The translations under genes and the position numbers were made by a program. Shown here piece after piece: positions 10,594 to 23,784 of a DNA stretch of 64,000 nt (position 1 is the stretch's first letter; each line of letters begins with the position of its first letter). The notes beneath the pieces were generated by a model that saw only the letters and a program-made list of their open reading frames with translations, made no database searches and had not been told where the DNA came from. Source of the DNA: Talpa occidentalis (Eukaryota; Chordata; Mammalia; Eulipotyphla; Talpidae); NCBI RefSeq assembly GCF_014898055.3, contig NW_023603851.1, positions 1 to 64,000 of the forward strand. The letters are read 5' to 3'.

Positions 10594-12069
10594 GGGGACG
10601 GGAGGGGGCCCGGGGGTGAGGGGGGCATGGAATTCCCAGTCGGGCCCCTCCCCTCCTGCCCCTGCTCATGGTGAAGGAGACCAGGCGGGAAGGGCTCGTG
10701 TCACTTGAGCAAGAACTTGGACGAGCTGGGCCCTGAGTGCTGAGCCCCCCTCGCTGTAAAGCCCGTGGTGGGGAGGGGCCACCAAGGCTTAGGGCCTGTG
10801 GATGTTCTGAGGGTTTAGCGAGTCCCTCCTGACTGGGGTCAGACGTCTGTTGGGGCGGGGCCCCTGGTGGGTGGAGGGGACAGCAGGCACACATGTCCTG
10901 GTCGTACAAGGCTTTGCTGGGCTCACCACACAGCGGCATGGGGTTCCTAGATGATGTGTCAAGGGGAAGGAGGCTCCATTCAGGGGCTCAGAGCAGAGGA
11001 ACTGGGTCAAATGCCAGGAAAGTGGGTGAGGAGACCTCGCAGACAGACTCAGCAGTCTGGAGATCCACCGGCAGCCCCGCAGACAGCAGCTTGGCTGGTG
11101 CAGGTGGTGGGAGGGACAGCAGAGATGGTGGCGGAGCAGGTGAGAAGGGCCCTAACTCTGAGGAGCCCCAGGGATCCTGGCTCAGGTCTGTGCCATCACC
11201 TGGCAGCCAGCCTCCCGCAGACCCCAGGCCCCCAGCCAGGTGCCCTGTCTTGAGCAGAGGGGAACAGGGGATGGGGGCTGTGCTGTTGTGGGGGGACGCT
11301 GACAGCTGGGCTGGATTGGACAGAAGGAGTGTGGGACCCTTAGAGCCTGTGTGTACCCCCAGTGTGAGATGAGGCTGAGAGCCAGGGAAGAGGCTCTTAA
11401 CCTACAGCCTCCAAGGCTGGAGGGAGCAGCAGCCAGGCCGCCCTCTCAGGGGCTCCCAGTCTGACCTCCGGAGCAGGCGCAGGCAGTTCACTGAACCTGG
11501 GGCTGGCTCTGCTGTGGACAGGAGGGAGGAGGCACCACAGGCTGCAGCACAGAGAGGGCGGGCTTGGGGATGGGGGTGCTGTGGAGGGACAGACTCAGGA
11601 GAAGGGAACCAGGATTTCCTGAACCACTGGCACAAACTGGGGTTTCTTTTCTGATGCAGACATGCTGTAGGGAGCACCGGAAAGTGTGGCCCTCCTTGGC
11701 CACCTCTCCATCTCCAGCCCCTTGTCCTGACTCCCTGGAGCTTCAGTCCTGCAGCACCTTGGGACACCTGCTGAGAGGGGCTGACACAGAGGAGGCCACA
11801 GTCAGCAACTTTCTGGCTTGTGGGTTGGAGACATCCTGCAGGGGAGGAGGAGGGAGAGGGATAGAGAGAGGAAGGGATGAGCCCAGGGACTGAGGTGATG
11901 GTGCACGGGTGCATTGGTGAAGGAAACTCTATGGGGACTACACCTGAGGCGGGGGAGGCAAATGTTGTTTAAAAATGAACAATGATGTAAAAAATAAATT
12001 AATAAAAAAAGGAAAACTGTTAGTGAACAAATGTAATTTGTAAAATAAAATTTACCTACAACTGTCAAA
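10594..12069 (+). other. 3' flank of gene 1
   Basis: Non-coding sequence after the stop. The first ~350 bp aligns with the 3' flank of gene 2 in reverse (for example GTGTCACTTGAGCAAGAACTTGG near 10,700 versus its counterpart near 39,450), so both genes were copied with their flanks. AATAAA-type motifs occur at about 11,990-12,075. Confidence 0.55.
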
Positions 12070-12074
12070 AAAAT

Positions 12075-12560
12075 AAAGAAAGAACACCAGCTCAGCAGCA
12101 CTCTGCCCCAGGAGCTTGAGCCCTTTCCTGTTAGGTGAGGAAATTGGGTGAAGGTCTCCTACCGCAGACATTCACCGTCCAGGCAGGACCAGCCCCCGCT
12201 GCCAACACCCCCTCCTGACCGTGCACGTGGGCGGGTGGACGAGGCCTGTCCCAGGCGCAGGGCCTGTCTCTACAGGACAGGGATGTGTGGTAGCAGCAAA
12301 CTGAATTAGCAGGCATCATGGAGATGAGAAGGTTCTCACTCATTCATTGGAGTCTCTACCCAGCCAGGGCCTTTGTGGGTGGTTTAGAGATGAAACACAG
12401 CAGTTGGGGAGACTCAGGTTTGAGTGGGAAGAGCATAGTGGGTCCCTGTGAGCTGGTGAGGGAAGAGACCACCATGCACAGTCGTGGGGCCAGGAATCTG
12501 GGTTGAGTCCCTGGGAGGGGCACCCTGGTTGACTCAACCCATGAGGCTGGGTGCTGTGGA
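12075..12560 (+). repeat. Segmental duplication, copy 1
   Basis: About 480 bp that match 26,045-26,475 in the same orientation, with long shared runs such as AGGAGCTTGAGCCCTTTCCT, CATTCACCGTCCAGGCAGG and ACCCTGGTTGACTCAACCCA. It lies 3' of gene 1, and the second copy is about 14 kb away. Confidence 0.85.
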
Positions 12561-13112
12561 CACGTGACTGGGAGAACAGGAGGAAGGCAGAGGGAGATCA
12601 GGCAGGACCAGGGGCAGGGGGATGGGCCTTGAGGACACTGGGCATCCCTGGCTCACCTCAAGGCCAACTCCCAGAACCCACACTCATCACCCCAGGTGGG
12701 GGAGAAGTGATGCTTCTCCCTGCACACGTGGAGACAGGCATCTGGAGTGCACCTGTTTCTTAAACTCCCAGCATGAGTTTGCTCGGCTGTAAAACAGTAA
12801 ACGCTACTGGAAGGAAAGAGGTTCAGCGGCAGGTCTTGGAAGACCCTGAGCTGGGCCACGCTGAGTTCTCATCCCAGTCCCCTCAGTCAGGTGTCCGCCT
12901 GCCTTCCCTGAGGTCAAGGCCAGGGTCCCTGGCAGGGGTGGGCCATGCGCTGCAGTCCAGGCACGTCCTCTGCCCCCTCGGTCATGTGGCAGGTGGAAAT
13001 AAGGCCAAAGAGCAGGGCCCGCTCGCCAGACCAGGCCTGAAATGTGTGCCTAAGTCATTCAAAAGTTGTTTTGTTATGGAATAAAATCCTCCAATGTGCT
13101 GTTTATATATTT
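12561..13112. other. Unassigned, 3' of gene 1
   Basis: No exon or known repeat recognised. Confidence 0.3.
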
Positions 13113-13375
13113 TTAAAGATTCATTTTATTTATTTACGCATATAACAATTAGGGTACAGGCCAGAGGTGCGGGGGTGAGAGGATTCACCAGAGACAGAGT
13201 GGGGAACAGAATAGGCAGATCTACTGAAATACACAGCTGAGGGGAGCAGCGGGGAGACAGGAGAGGTCTGCTGCGCCATGTGGGTCAGCTCCCTAGCTGG
13301 GGATCGAACTGGTGCTGCGGTGGCTGTGGACAGCTTCATAGTGCTGAGACTTACCCCCTTGCGCCCCAGGAAGGG
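13113..13375 (-). repeat. tRNA-derived SINE
   Basis: Minus-strand copy: tail complement TTTATTTATTTACGCATA at the left, degraded head complement at the right. Confidence 0.85.
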
Positions 13376-14080
13376 CTTCTTTGCATTTTTTATACACTAA
13401 GTAAAACTGTAGATGCTGCAGAAATCCACATTCTTATTCTCTAAAATTACTTGTACTTCCTGATTTTGAAATGAAACAAATATCTAAGCTTTTCAGTTGT
13501 TACTTACCTACTTCAGGTTCCCATTTGTCCTTACTGGCTCATCAGTGTTTTACAGACAGAACAGCAGACAGCCTTCATGCCCGCCTGAGTCTATGCAGGC
13601 CTCTCTCTTTCCTTTTTTTTCTTTCCTCAATAAACTCAAGGAGTGCAGATGAAAAAGCAAACAAAGAGGCGAGCAAGCAAACAAACAAACAGAACAACAC
13701 ACGCGTAGGACAGTCAAATGTGGAGTCAGCCATTCCAGAGAGATGTCAACTGTTCAAGTTAAGAAGTTCCGTCCCCTGAAGTCCACTCCCACTGCAGCAG
13801 GCACCTGCTCAGCAGCAGGACCAGCCTCTGTGCTCAAGTCCAGGAGGTGCCCACAGGGCTAGTGTGTGTTCCATGCCCAGGGGCACCCGACTGGGACTAG
13901 TGCGGGTTCATATACCCAGATCATGGTATCTGTCATGACAACGCCCTGGGCGGTCTGGGGCGGAAGCTGTTAGACAGTCAGAGAGAGAAGACAGCTCACA
14001 GGCTGTCATGGCCGGAATGGGCAGAGCCCCCGGGCCCCAGGGTGTCACCACTGTCCAGTCACACAGAGCCTCGGCCTCCA
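13376..14080. other. Unassigned
   Basis: Nothing recognised except a short A/C-rich run (CAAACAAACAAAC) near 13,670-13,690. Confidence 0.3.
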
Positions 14081-14097
14081 CTCTGGTATCTTTTTTT

Positions 14098-14402
14098 TTT
14101 TTTTTAAGAGGCATGTTTTATTTATTTATTTATTTGTTTGTTTGTTTGTTTGTTTATACAAGCACTGGGTACAGACAGAAGCGGGGGAGGGTGAGAGAAT
14201 TCACCAGAGCCAGAGCGGGGAGCAGAACAGGCAGAAGGACCGAAGTACACTGCTGAGGGGAGCAGCGGGCGGCAGGAGAGGTCTGCGCGCCATGTGGGAC
14301 CCTCCTCCAGTGGCCGGGGAGCAGCTGGGATCGAACCGGCGCTGCAGAGGCTGCGGGCAGCTTAGCAACCCACTGCTCAACCGCTGCGCCACCGGGGAGG
14401 CC
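14098..14402 (-). repeat. tRNA-derived SINE, young copy
   Basis: Full-length minus-strand copy with a TTTATTTATTTGTTTG tail and an intact head (GCGCCACCGGGGAGGCC). TSD CCACTCTGGTATCTTTT occurs just before it (from 14,080) and just after it (from 14,403), so it is a recent insertion. Confidence 0.92.
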
Positions 14403-17400
14403 CCACTCTGGTATCTTTTATTTATTAGGAAAATAATGTTTGCTGTGAATAATAGTCCCCTGTGAAGCACTAACATGGAGGGATAGTCACTGCTAATATT
14501 CCTTCATGTTCTTTCTGAAATGACGAGCATGCCGTGCGTATCAGCGGGCCGTGTTATAAACACCCAGCGATCAGCACCTTTCTGTGGTTTTCATAAAGGC
14601 TGGTCTGAGGGCGGCTGCAGCGCAGCGTGACAGTGAGTGAGTCAGAGACACAAGCCAACATTGCCCGCTGGGAACCTCCGCCTGCCGGCAGGGGGCAGCA
14701 GAGACAGACCAGGCCTCCCCGCCAGGCAGCCCTCGGGCAGAAATTGAACCCTCAGGTCCTGTCCACACTGGTCTCCTGAGGCTTCTTGCATTAGGATAGA
14801 ATCTAATAGAAAACGTGTTGATAGAGGACGGTTGACTGCCGTTCGCCCAGATTGAATTCAGACGAGTGTACTTGGGCCGGCAATCTGAGGCCTTCAGAAG
14901 GAAGGAATCCCAAGCCAGAGTGGAGTTGAGAAAAGGTGGGGGGCCAGGAAGGGTTGGAGGCAGAGGAAGGGAAAGCTTGTGGCCCAGAAGGAAAAAGAAT
15001 GATGATGCTTCAGGAAATTTGCAGGGTCGGGGGAAGCGATCACGAGGATTCCTGTTGCAGCCGGGAAGGCTGACTCTGAGCCCGAAGCTCCATTCTCACT
15101 GGCCCTGGAGGTGGCTGCAGATGGTCGAAACCCAGTTTATCTTCCTGCTTCCTCTTCTGCTACCACAGAAGAGCCAGAAACATGCCCTGGGCTGTATATC
15201 CTGATAGGTGATAAGTGTCCATTCTTGTCACGTGCCCTCACCCCCTAAACACACACACACACACCATGCTCTGCCCCTCCCCTGTCAAATTCTGTGCTCA
15301 TCCAGCATTCACCATCATGTCTGCTTTTCTTAAATGACTCAGCATTTCCTTCTCCTTCTAAGCACACAGAGAAAGCTGTGGAAGACAGCTGCTGCCTTGT
15401 GTCATCAGGGGCGCTTTCTAATCCTTTCACTCCAGTGGACCCCAGGAGCTTTCGTCAATCAGGGGAACTCCTCTTTGGAAAAAGCTTTGGAGCAGGGAGG
15501 CCAGAATTTCTATTTTTCCTCTTTCTGCTGGAGGCTCAGATTCCTCGAGGCCTCTGATATCGCCTCTCCCAGTTAAGCAGATGGTCCTAGAAGCCAGTGG
15601 TGATTGGGTCTCCCTGGTCTTGATTCTCACATCTCTCGGTCACCCAGCCATCCAGCCAGCGTCTCAGTCTTCATTTCCACCCGAGGAGACCACGGGACAT
15701 GAGAGGGTGGAGACTGGGAGGGGGCTCATGCCTCTGACACCCCGGCTCCTGCCTTTGCTGACCTCAGGGAAGCCGCGCTAACACCTCAAGTGGGGGCCCC
15801 TGGTGAGTCCTCAGCATGTGCAAGCTCAGGCCACCTGAGCAACTCACCTTTGTCCACCACATCAGGTTGTGTTCCTGCTTCATATTCCTATAAATTGATA
15901 CATGGAAAGTTTCAGATACTAATTCAAGGCCATCCGCCAGAATTTCATCGTGACACTGTTTCTGAAAACGTCCTCCACTGCCCACACTCACCAAAACACT
16001 TCCTGCTTTTCCCATCCCTGTCATGGGGTCCAATAAGGGATCAGGAGCTTGTATCCTGCTGGGCCAGGAATAGCAGGTGTCCACAGAGGCCCATCCTCCT
16101 CACCGGGTGGTCCTGGAAGGTCTGCAATAGCAGCCTGTCTTCCCCCATTACCTGCCTACCTCACCCAGCCTCGGGGGTTGCAGACCCTCCCTGGGGTTAA
16201 ACTCAGGTTCTTGTCCCCACATGGATCCACCAAGCTCTTTCCCCCCCATACCTGAGTCCTCCCACCCCCTGCGTTTCTTTTGTCCTTCAAACCACCCAGT
16301 ACAGATTGCTACTGCATCGAGTCTCTAGTGCATCATTCAGAATTTTCTGTGCTACTTTGACCTGTTAACTCACAGATTTGACACCATTGCCTGTCTCTAT
16401 CACGTGCCCTGTACAGGCCTCCTCCATCTCCCCACATCCTAGGACTGTGTTCACTTGGAGTTCATCCTCTCACAGGGAGAGGGTGTGGAGCAGGAGGTCT
16501 AAAGCCATTTTTCACCTTTAATGGGGAAGTGGCTCTTGGAGTGAGGTCAGAGTGGGACTCAGGGGAGTCCTCAAACCAAACTAAGATCTTCTGCAGCCAG
16601 AGCTCTCACACCCTAATTTCCTCAATTCTACCACAGCCCTCTGCCTTCCCTTGTCCCTGTTGGGATGGGGGAGTGAGCTCAGTGATGAACTAGTGATGTG
16701 GGTTGAGGGGTGGAGTCAGGGATGATTTGAACACAAAGGGCTACGCTGAAATTGAGCCTCATTCATGAAGAGAAGCCTCCCCACGGCTGTCCCAAGGACA
16801 CTGCATTTATCCCAGAGAATGGAGCACCAGCGCGCGCAAGACTCTGTCACAAAAGTGACAGAAGGACACATTCTACTTCAACCAACCCATGGAGTGTGGC
16901 GCACACATATAAACAAATGCCTGCGATGTGCCTACACTGGGCTTCAGTGTTAGGACACAGAGGAGGGGGAGGAGCTGACTTATGATGCTGGGGGTTGTGA
17001 GGGTTAATTTACTGTCCAATGGAGAATGTCTTGGATGAGATTGATATGTAAATATGTGAACATTCAATAAAGGAGATTGTCTTTCTAATGTTGGTGGTCC
17101 TTGCACATCAGCTGAAGGCCTGGAAAGACCAATGAGACTCTCCAAGAAGAGGGGATTCTCTAGCCAGCTGCCTTTAGTCTTCATCTGCACCATTGACTGT
17201 TATCCTGTTGCAGACCAGGGTGATCACCAAATGCAATTAAGGACATGAGATGCAGCATCTACTGTATCGTTGTTCTGATGAGGCCCAGGACACACCCAGC
17301 CACACCCATCTCAGAGTCTTGCCCTCCCCGAGACCCCCTCTTCGCTGGGCTACCTTGGGATGGTTAAGATGCATTTTTTAAAAAAATGAATATATAAGTG

Positions 17401-17449
17401 CAACTAAGCTCACAATCTGCTCTGGATATTCTAGTTGTCTCTGTCTTGG
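14403..17449. other. Mostly unassigned 3 kb
   Basis: No gene of known family. It includes (CA)n near 15,250-15,264 and one exon-like segment described separately (15,848-15,961). AATAAA occurs near 17,066. Confidence 0.3.
15848..15961 (-). other. Exon-like 38-codon segment, unidentified
   Basis: On the minus strand 114 bp (38 codons, no stop) lie between a pyrimidine-poor but valid TTTTCAG acceptor and a GTGAGT donor. The peptide starts KQCHDEILADG and ends MWWTK. I do not recognise the family. It may be a lost or orphan exon or chance. Confidence 0.25.
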
Positions 17450-17705
17450 AATTTCTCTGGTTTCCTGTTAGCAGTTGCTGTTTGAGTAATTCTTCCAAAT
17501 CTTTCAGTTTTTGGTTGGATCTTTGAGGCCTTTATGGAATGTACCCTCCCCCCGTACCCCCCACCCTGTGGAACTCATAGATTTTACCTCCTCACCCCAC
17601 AGTCATAGGAGTAAAAGTCATTCCTTCCACCCGACCTAAACCCCCACCATGGTTGTCCAAGTCTGGGCTCAGGAACGCTGGAGAATCAGCACAGGGAGCG
17701 TGTCT
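17450..17705 (-). pseudogene. ULBP-like pseudogene A, exon 2 remnant
   Basis: Minus-strand remnant of an alpha1 exon. On the plus strand CACCATGGTTGTCCAAGTCTGG aligns with CACCATGGCCGTCCAGGCCC of gene 2 exon 2, TTTTACCTCCTCACCCCACAG aligns with TTTCACCTCCTGCCCCCCACAG, and the helix-coding part (about 17,468-17,535) aligns too. The conserved PWC region and several codons are lost, so it cannot encode a working domain. No exon 3 was found to its left. Confidence 0.65.
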
Positions 17706-18930
17706 GTGAGGGAGAAACACAGGTGGGGCTGGAGTGGAGAAAAGCCCCACAGGCCCCCTCCCCAGCTGTGGGACAGGAGAGAATCCCTGAAGGCTGGGCT
17801 GGCACAGCAAAGCCTCCCCGGCCTGGCCCTCCCCCTGGTGCCCTTCCTGCTAGAGGAGAACAGGAGGCCTCTGCCTGCCAAGAAACCACACATCCCTGGT
17901 TGTGCCCCTCTGCCCACTGGGCCATACCCCCCATCAGTGCAAAGAACCTTTCCAGGGACAACTAGGCAGGTACAGAGGAAAGTTCTAGATGTAGCAGGGT
18001 TGTGAGAATCTAGCCCAGTGTCCTGTGGGCAGATGGACAGTGTGTCCAGGCTGTTCTGGAGGGAGGTGTTGGGTCATGTTGGACTAGGTTATGGGTGGAC
18101 CTAAAGTAGAGAAGGGAACGTGTTTAATTTAGGGTCATGAGCTGAAGTGTAGCCCTGGGAAAGGATGCTGAACTGCTAGTAAATGTTTCCTGGAAGCTTG
18201 GAGAAATCACTGTCACTCTACCTAACACAGGAAGTGCAGGATTTCTGAGTGAGGCACTTAAGTGACCAAATGTAACAGTGAAATGATTATGCCAGGTGGG
18301 TAGCATGTGAAAATCGAGAAATGTGGCCAGTCACTGGTGTTCCATGAATAGTATGAAGAATCCTTGTTTCCCACCACAAGGAAGCAGGATGAGAGAACCC
18401 CAGAATTCTTTTGAAGCTCAGTAGTGACTTCTATTGACAGCAGGAGGAGCTGCTGTCTCCAGGATGGGGCTGGGAAATGCCAAAGAAAAGGTTTCTGGTG
18501 GAGGTGCCTGTGTCAGGACAACTGATGGCCGTGATAAGGAAGGTGGGGTCAGCCAGGCTCAGCTTCAGAGAGCCAGGAGAAGGCTCCCTGCACGAAGTGA
18601 CACCCAGGAGCTCCATCCTAGCTGGGTAACGAGTGTTGGATTTCCGTGGTTCAAACAAAGACAGAACTCGAGGAGGGGTGATCAGGAGCCTGAAAGCAAC
18701 ATCCCAGCACAGATCCCCTGCCCAGTCCAGACCTGAGCCCCTCTTGGAATCACTGCCAGAGGGGGAGGCCAGGTTCCTGGGAGGAGGGGCCTTTCTGCCC
18801 TCCAGCTTCTCCCAGATACATTCACTCAGGTCAGTTCCCCGGGAAGCTGGGATGACCTAGGCATCCACAGTGGACCCAGCGGGGGCAGTGTCCTCCCTGA
18901 GAGCGGCAGCGTCGCCGTGGAGCAGGGGCT
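17706..18930 (-). pseudogene. ULBP-like pseudogene A, intron 1 remnant
   Basis: Continues from the exon 2 remnant and aligns with intron 1 of gene 2: GGGGCTGGAGTGGAG and GGACAGGAGAGAATCCCTGAAGGCTGGGCTGG near 17,725-17,810, and the GGAGGGGTGATCAGGAGCC block near 18,672. No signal-peptide exon can be seen at the expected place near 19 kb. Confidence 0.6.
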
Positions 18931-19629
18931 CGGTCATGAAGGCCGCTGCCCCAGGCCCTGCCCGGTGTTCCCCACTCCCGGGACTTGTACTGAATGGAAC
19001 ATCTTTGTAGCTTTTGAATGGCTTCAGGCGAGGGCTGGCATCAACATGAAGCCCGGGGACAGTCTCTTGCTACTGCCTCTCAGGTCCCAGACAGATGCTC
19101 AAAGCACGTCTTGTTTAGGAGGACATGGCAGAAATGAGAGGACTCGCAAAGCCTCTCTGGGGATGTGAGGGTGTGATCCCTGTTGCATGAGCATCTATGC
19201 CTTTCTGACTCAGCGATTCTCTGTGAATTGCGCATAGTAAATTGCGCAAAGGCTTTGCAGAGATAGGAAGAGGGCTCCCCTTTGCCCCAGTTCCAACTAT
19301 TCACATACCAGGGAGACAGCACCATAGGAAGGTCATAGTGTGGGCCGGGTCTGGGAATCTGCTCTGCAAGTGGAAGGTTGAATGTTTGCATCTGTGCAGG
19401 CCATTTGGCAGGATGCCCATCACTACTCACCTCTGCCTTTTAGAGCATTCAATAGTTGAACTAGTGGAGGACCAATCAGACCACTGTCTTAGTTTGCTGC
19501 CCCAGAGATGCATGCCTCACCCCTGGGGAATCATCATCAGGGGTGCCTTGGTTGTGTGTTGAAAGACCAGAAACACACTGTCCTGCTCATGGCTCATGGG
19601 TGAGTGAGCATGACAGGATGGTGTGTCCT
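18931..19629. other. Unassigned
   Basis: No feature supported. Confidence 0.3.
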
Positions 19630-19810
19630 CCAGGTCTCCGCCCTGCCCCCTCCATTCTATAGAGGATTCCTAGGTCCAGGGCCCCCCACCAAGGGACTCT
19701 GCAGGAAGCCACAGGTGGGAGCTGAGTGGGTGCTGCTTATTTCTGGTGTTGGGTCAGGCCAGGTGGTGGTGCAGCTTATTTGTCCCCTGTGGGCCTGCTC
19801 ATGAGTAACT
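19630..19810 (+). repeat. Copy of gene 1 intron 1 segment
   Basis: Aligns with 7,170-7,350 in the same orientation (GGACTCTGCAGGAAGCCACAGG, TTATTTGTCCCCTGTGGGCC). No ULBP exon follows to the right, so this is an orphan fragment of a duplicated unit. Confidence 0.6.
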
Positions 19811-21189
19811 GGCTCCATCCGCATTCTTGGGGAACTTGGAAAATTGGTTGTTACATCCCAACAAAAATCTGAGTGCCCCTCCAAGGGTGACAGTGGAGCC
19901 AGAAACAAACTCCCGCTGATTGCTGAGATAACTCCCTGCAGGAAAAGTCTAATGCCATGGCTCATGCCCCCAAGTCCGCCTGGGTCCTGAAGACTCAAAG
20001 CACGCACTGTCCACATTCCTCCCCCTTGTACAACCCCAGTACTCCCGCGATCAACACTCAGGAGCCAGTTATTTTGGGGTGCCTGCCCGGCCAACTCCCT
20101 TGATGGTCATCTGGTACAAACCCGTGTGTAGACATTTCTCATGGAGCAGAATTTGGCTTTCTGGGCACGAGGGAGACCCATTTAGGTCTTTTACACAGAG
20201 ATGAAAGTTTGGGTGGGGATCTGAAGAGGGGGTGGCAGGGCCAACCTCCTGGGCACTCCCTAACTGCAAGGGGTTTGGAGAGGGGGCACAGCCTTCTCAG
20301 TGGGACCATCTCAAAGCCTCACCCCATCTTGAAGCTCACCCCACCCTCTGGGTAGCTCTCCCCAGAGCCAGCCCCTGTTATTGGGGCAGTGATTCCTCGC
20401 ATATCTCGAACCTTTAATACCTGCCCCCCCTTTCCTCACCCCATGCTCCTGCTCCCCCTGTCCCTTCATTATCCCCCTTTCAGCCTCATTCCTTCCTGCA
20501 GGCGGGAGTGTGGGACAGCGCATGGACTCTGTGACACATAACAGGTCCGGAGCCGCGCTGTGCCGTCTGCTGACTCTGGTAACGGCGCACACGCGTCTCT
20601 CCTCAGGCTGCGCTCCTGACAGTGATGTTATGTCAGTTACAGCTCAGCAAAAATCTTCTAAAAGGAAACATGCAATTAAGAATGACTCCTTCGGGGGCCA
20701 TGTGATGGTAGGTTCTCTGGCATGAATTGTGTCCCCGCAAAGAGACGGTGGGTCCTGAACTCCCGTGTGTGTGAACGTGACCTTGGAGGCAGGTGCCCTG
20801 AGGACAAACCATCATCCCTCACAACCGACGTTCCTATAAGCAGGGACACGGGACACAGGAGACCACACGTGAAGACGCAGACCAGGGAGGACCAGGACCC
20901 TGGGACAGACAGGTGGACAGAGCGAAGCAGCTTCAAGACAAAGGCCCCGTCCATGGCCAGAGGCTGGAGGGAGCGGGTCTCAGGACCCCAGGCTGCCAGC
21001 CTCAGAAATGTAGAAAAAATCAAGTTTTGTTTTTTCCTCTTTCCGTTTTATTTTTACTGAGGCAAGTTAGCTTCAGGTGCACAACACAATGATCTGACTT
21101 TGAACAATGTCAGATTTTTCAGAACAACTCTGCAAAATCCAATCCCGTTCATCCTGGACAACATGTTCCCCACACACATCCACACACGG
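19811..21189. other. Unassigned
   Basis: No exon or family repeat was recognised up to the CpG-rich block. Confidence 0.3.
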
Positions 21190-22810
21190 GCGAAAGGCCT
21201 AGAAAGCCCCGGGAGCTCCCGGACCCTCAGCCCAAGGCCCTGAGCCCTGGGGCTCCCGCCCGGAGCAGCCGCGGCCATCACCGGCCCGGGAGGCGGGGCC
21301 AGGCACTCGTGGGACGCAGCCTCGGAGACCCCCGCGGGGCGAGGCGCGGCTCCCCTCTGCGGCCTCGGAACCCGGCGCGGGGGACGGCGGCTCGGGGCAG
21401 TGGACCCGCGTGGGCCGCCCGGGCAGGACTGCGGTGAGCGCCCCGGGAAGCTCTGCCCGGGGGCCCAGGACGACGCTGGAGGCGCCGCGCCCCGCCGGGA
21501 GCGACACGGCGGGAGCTGCGGGGGAGATCTCGGGGTGGGGGTGGGGAGCCGCCCGCCAGGACCCGCCCGGGGCCCGAGCCGCAGGCGCGACGGGGGAGGT
21601 GGGCCCGACCCCCACCCGCTCGCCCGGCGCCGGCGCGGGGCACCACCAGGGCCGGCCCAGGGGACTCAGGATCCGCGGGACGCTGGGGCCTGGGCGGGGA
21701 TCCGAGCCTGGGGTCCCCGGGGGAGGGGGGAGGGGCGTCCGTGCGCGCCCGGAGAGGAGAGTCGGGCGGCCTCGAGCGGCCTGGGCGGGGGGGGGGGGGG
21801 TCCCCGCAGCAGGCCGGGGCGTGTAAAAAGCCGCCCGGGCCGGAGCCCTGAGCGGGCGCGGCGCAGCCGGGGGTGCTCGCGGCAGCGGAGCCTCCTCCCG
21901 GCACCCGTGGGTGCGGCCCGCAGGCTGGAGCGCGAGGGTGAGGGCGGAGGAGCCTCGGGGCGGGAGGGGCCGAGGCCCGCGGGGAGCCCGACCCGCGCCC
22001 ACGGGCCAAGGGCTGCCTGAGCCGGGGCCGCGGGCAGCGCGGGCGTCGGGAGCCCAGGGCGGCGGGGACGGCCTGAGCCCCCCGGGGCTAGGCGGGGCCC
22101 CAAAAGCGGACCTCAGAGCGCGCGAGGCCGGGGGCGGGGGGCGGGGGTGCCGAGACCGCGGCCGGGGAGGCCCGCGAGCCCGAGTTCCCCGCGCGGGACG
22201 GCGGAGCCCGCAGAGTGGGCAGCGGCGCCCCTCGAGGGCGCGGGGCCTGCGGGCGGCGGACGCCCGCGATCGTGGGGCGCGTGGGGCGCGTGCATATGAT
22301 CTGGGGTTCAGCCCCGGGGGGCCCTGCTGGGAGGCGCGGCGTTCTGCTGTGTCTGCGCGAGGCTGTGTTCACTGCGCCGCTCACCTGTGTGGGTGGCGGC
22401 TGCCGGGCTCAGGGGCCAAGAGACACCCAGTGGGGACTGTGCAGGGACAGCGCGTGACGGGGCGGACGGAGGGTCAGCGAAGGTTGCTGCCCTTTCGGGG
22501 TTTTGGCCTAACGCCTTCGTGGCTGACCTGAGGCCGTGGAGACAATGGCCCTTGGGAGCGGGGCTCGGGGTTGGCCGCCTGAGGGGGGGCACCTGGAGGA
22601 TGGGGGGTCCTGAGTAACCCGGCACCCCGGAGACTCCGAGGCTGAGGACTTAAGGGCTGCGACTAAGAAAGGGGAGCAGAAGAGGACCCTGCGGTGGAGA
22701 GCAGCTGAAATACCTTAGGCTGAGAGGGGCACGGAGTAGGGAGCCCCTCACCCTGGGTCCCCGGGCGGGGCCGGGGCGCCTCTGGGCAGGCGGGCAGCCC
22801 CAGGATGTGT
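21190..22810. promoter_or_regulatory. CpG island 1
   Basis: About 1.6 kb of very GC- and CpG-rich DNA with a poly-G run near 21,787-21,800 and many GGGCGG boxes. It gives long open frames on both strands only because stops are rare at this composition, and none resembles a known protein. Its right part, about 22,010-22,620, is homologous to 56,770-57,420. It may be a promoter of an unannotated transcript or a relic. Confidence 0.65.
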
Positions 22811-23784
22811 GTGTGTGGGGAGTTGCCAGGGTTCAGTATCTTTCTCCATCTTGTCTTTGTCCAGGGACCTAGGAACTAAAACTTAAGTTGTTTTTGCTAT
22901 TGAATTGGATAGTTATATATTTAGTAAACTTTTCATCTGTGATGAAATCCTGTATAATTTCTTACATTTATATTAAGATACTGAATAAGTGAAAGCATCA
23001 ATTCTAAAAACAAAAGTATGTTAACACACTGGGTGACTTTTCTGTCTTATTGGTAAGTTGCAAATATTTTTTCCCCTAAGTTCTTTGGGAGTGGGATTTA
23101 AATTGCTGCTTATCTATGGCAGACTTTTCAGATACTAGAATTTAATAGGGGTTAATGAGCATGCAAATAAAACAATGACTTTAATTTCTGGCCAAATGTA
23201 GTCTGGTTTTACCAAAAGCAGCGGATAACTAATTGGTTAACATTCATGGTGGGGACAGCTCAGTGGAAAGAGTTAAACTCTGGATAATTACATGAGTCCT
23301 GGGGACTTTCCCAGACCAATCCGAGAATGTCCTCGACAGTTGTGTGATGCTGAGAAAATCCCTTTCTCCAGTTTGCAGATTACTACATGAGAAACTGAGA
23401 TTTTCACCTGTGTTTTTCACACTTTGTGTCAGCAGCACTATCTTTGCCTTTTAAGTAAAATATTACTCAGCATCTCCCTCCCCAAAACAAACACACATTC
23501 TTTCTAGACCTTTATGTAAGTCATATTTTATTCATATAAATTTCCTTATAAGAAGTTTAAATACTAAATAATTAAACATTCTAAAATTAATCAGTGAAAA
23601 CATAAATAATGCAGTGGTGAACAGAGTATATTAGATTTAGGGAAGGAAAGGTTATATGATGGGAATTATTTTTAAATTAATTAAAGCATTTTTAAATTAA
23701 ATTCAAGTTGTTTACTGAACCCTGAATCTCCTCCATGGATTATTAGTATTCAGTAGATCATATTTTGAAAACCTTAGTATTGGG
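22811..23784. other. AT-rich, unassigned
   Basis: Nothing recognised. There is a sharp drop in GC right after the CpG island. Confidence 0.35.

Noticed and set aside
21199..22531. Long open frames on both strands in CpG island 1
   Set aside because: Composition-driven, no family signature, no supported splice structure.
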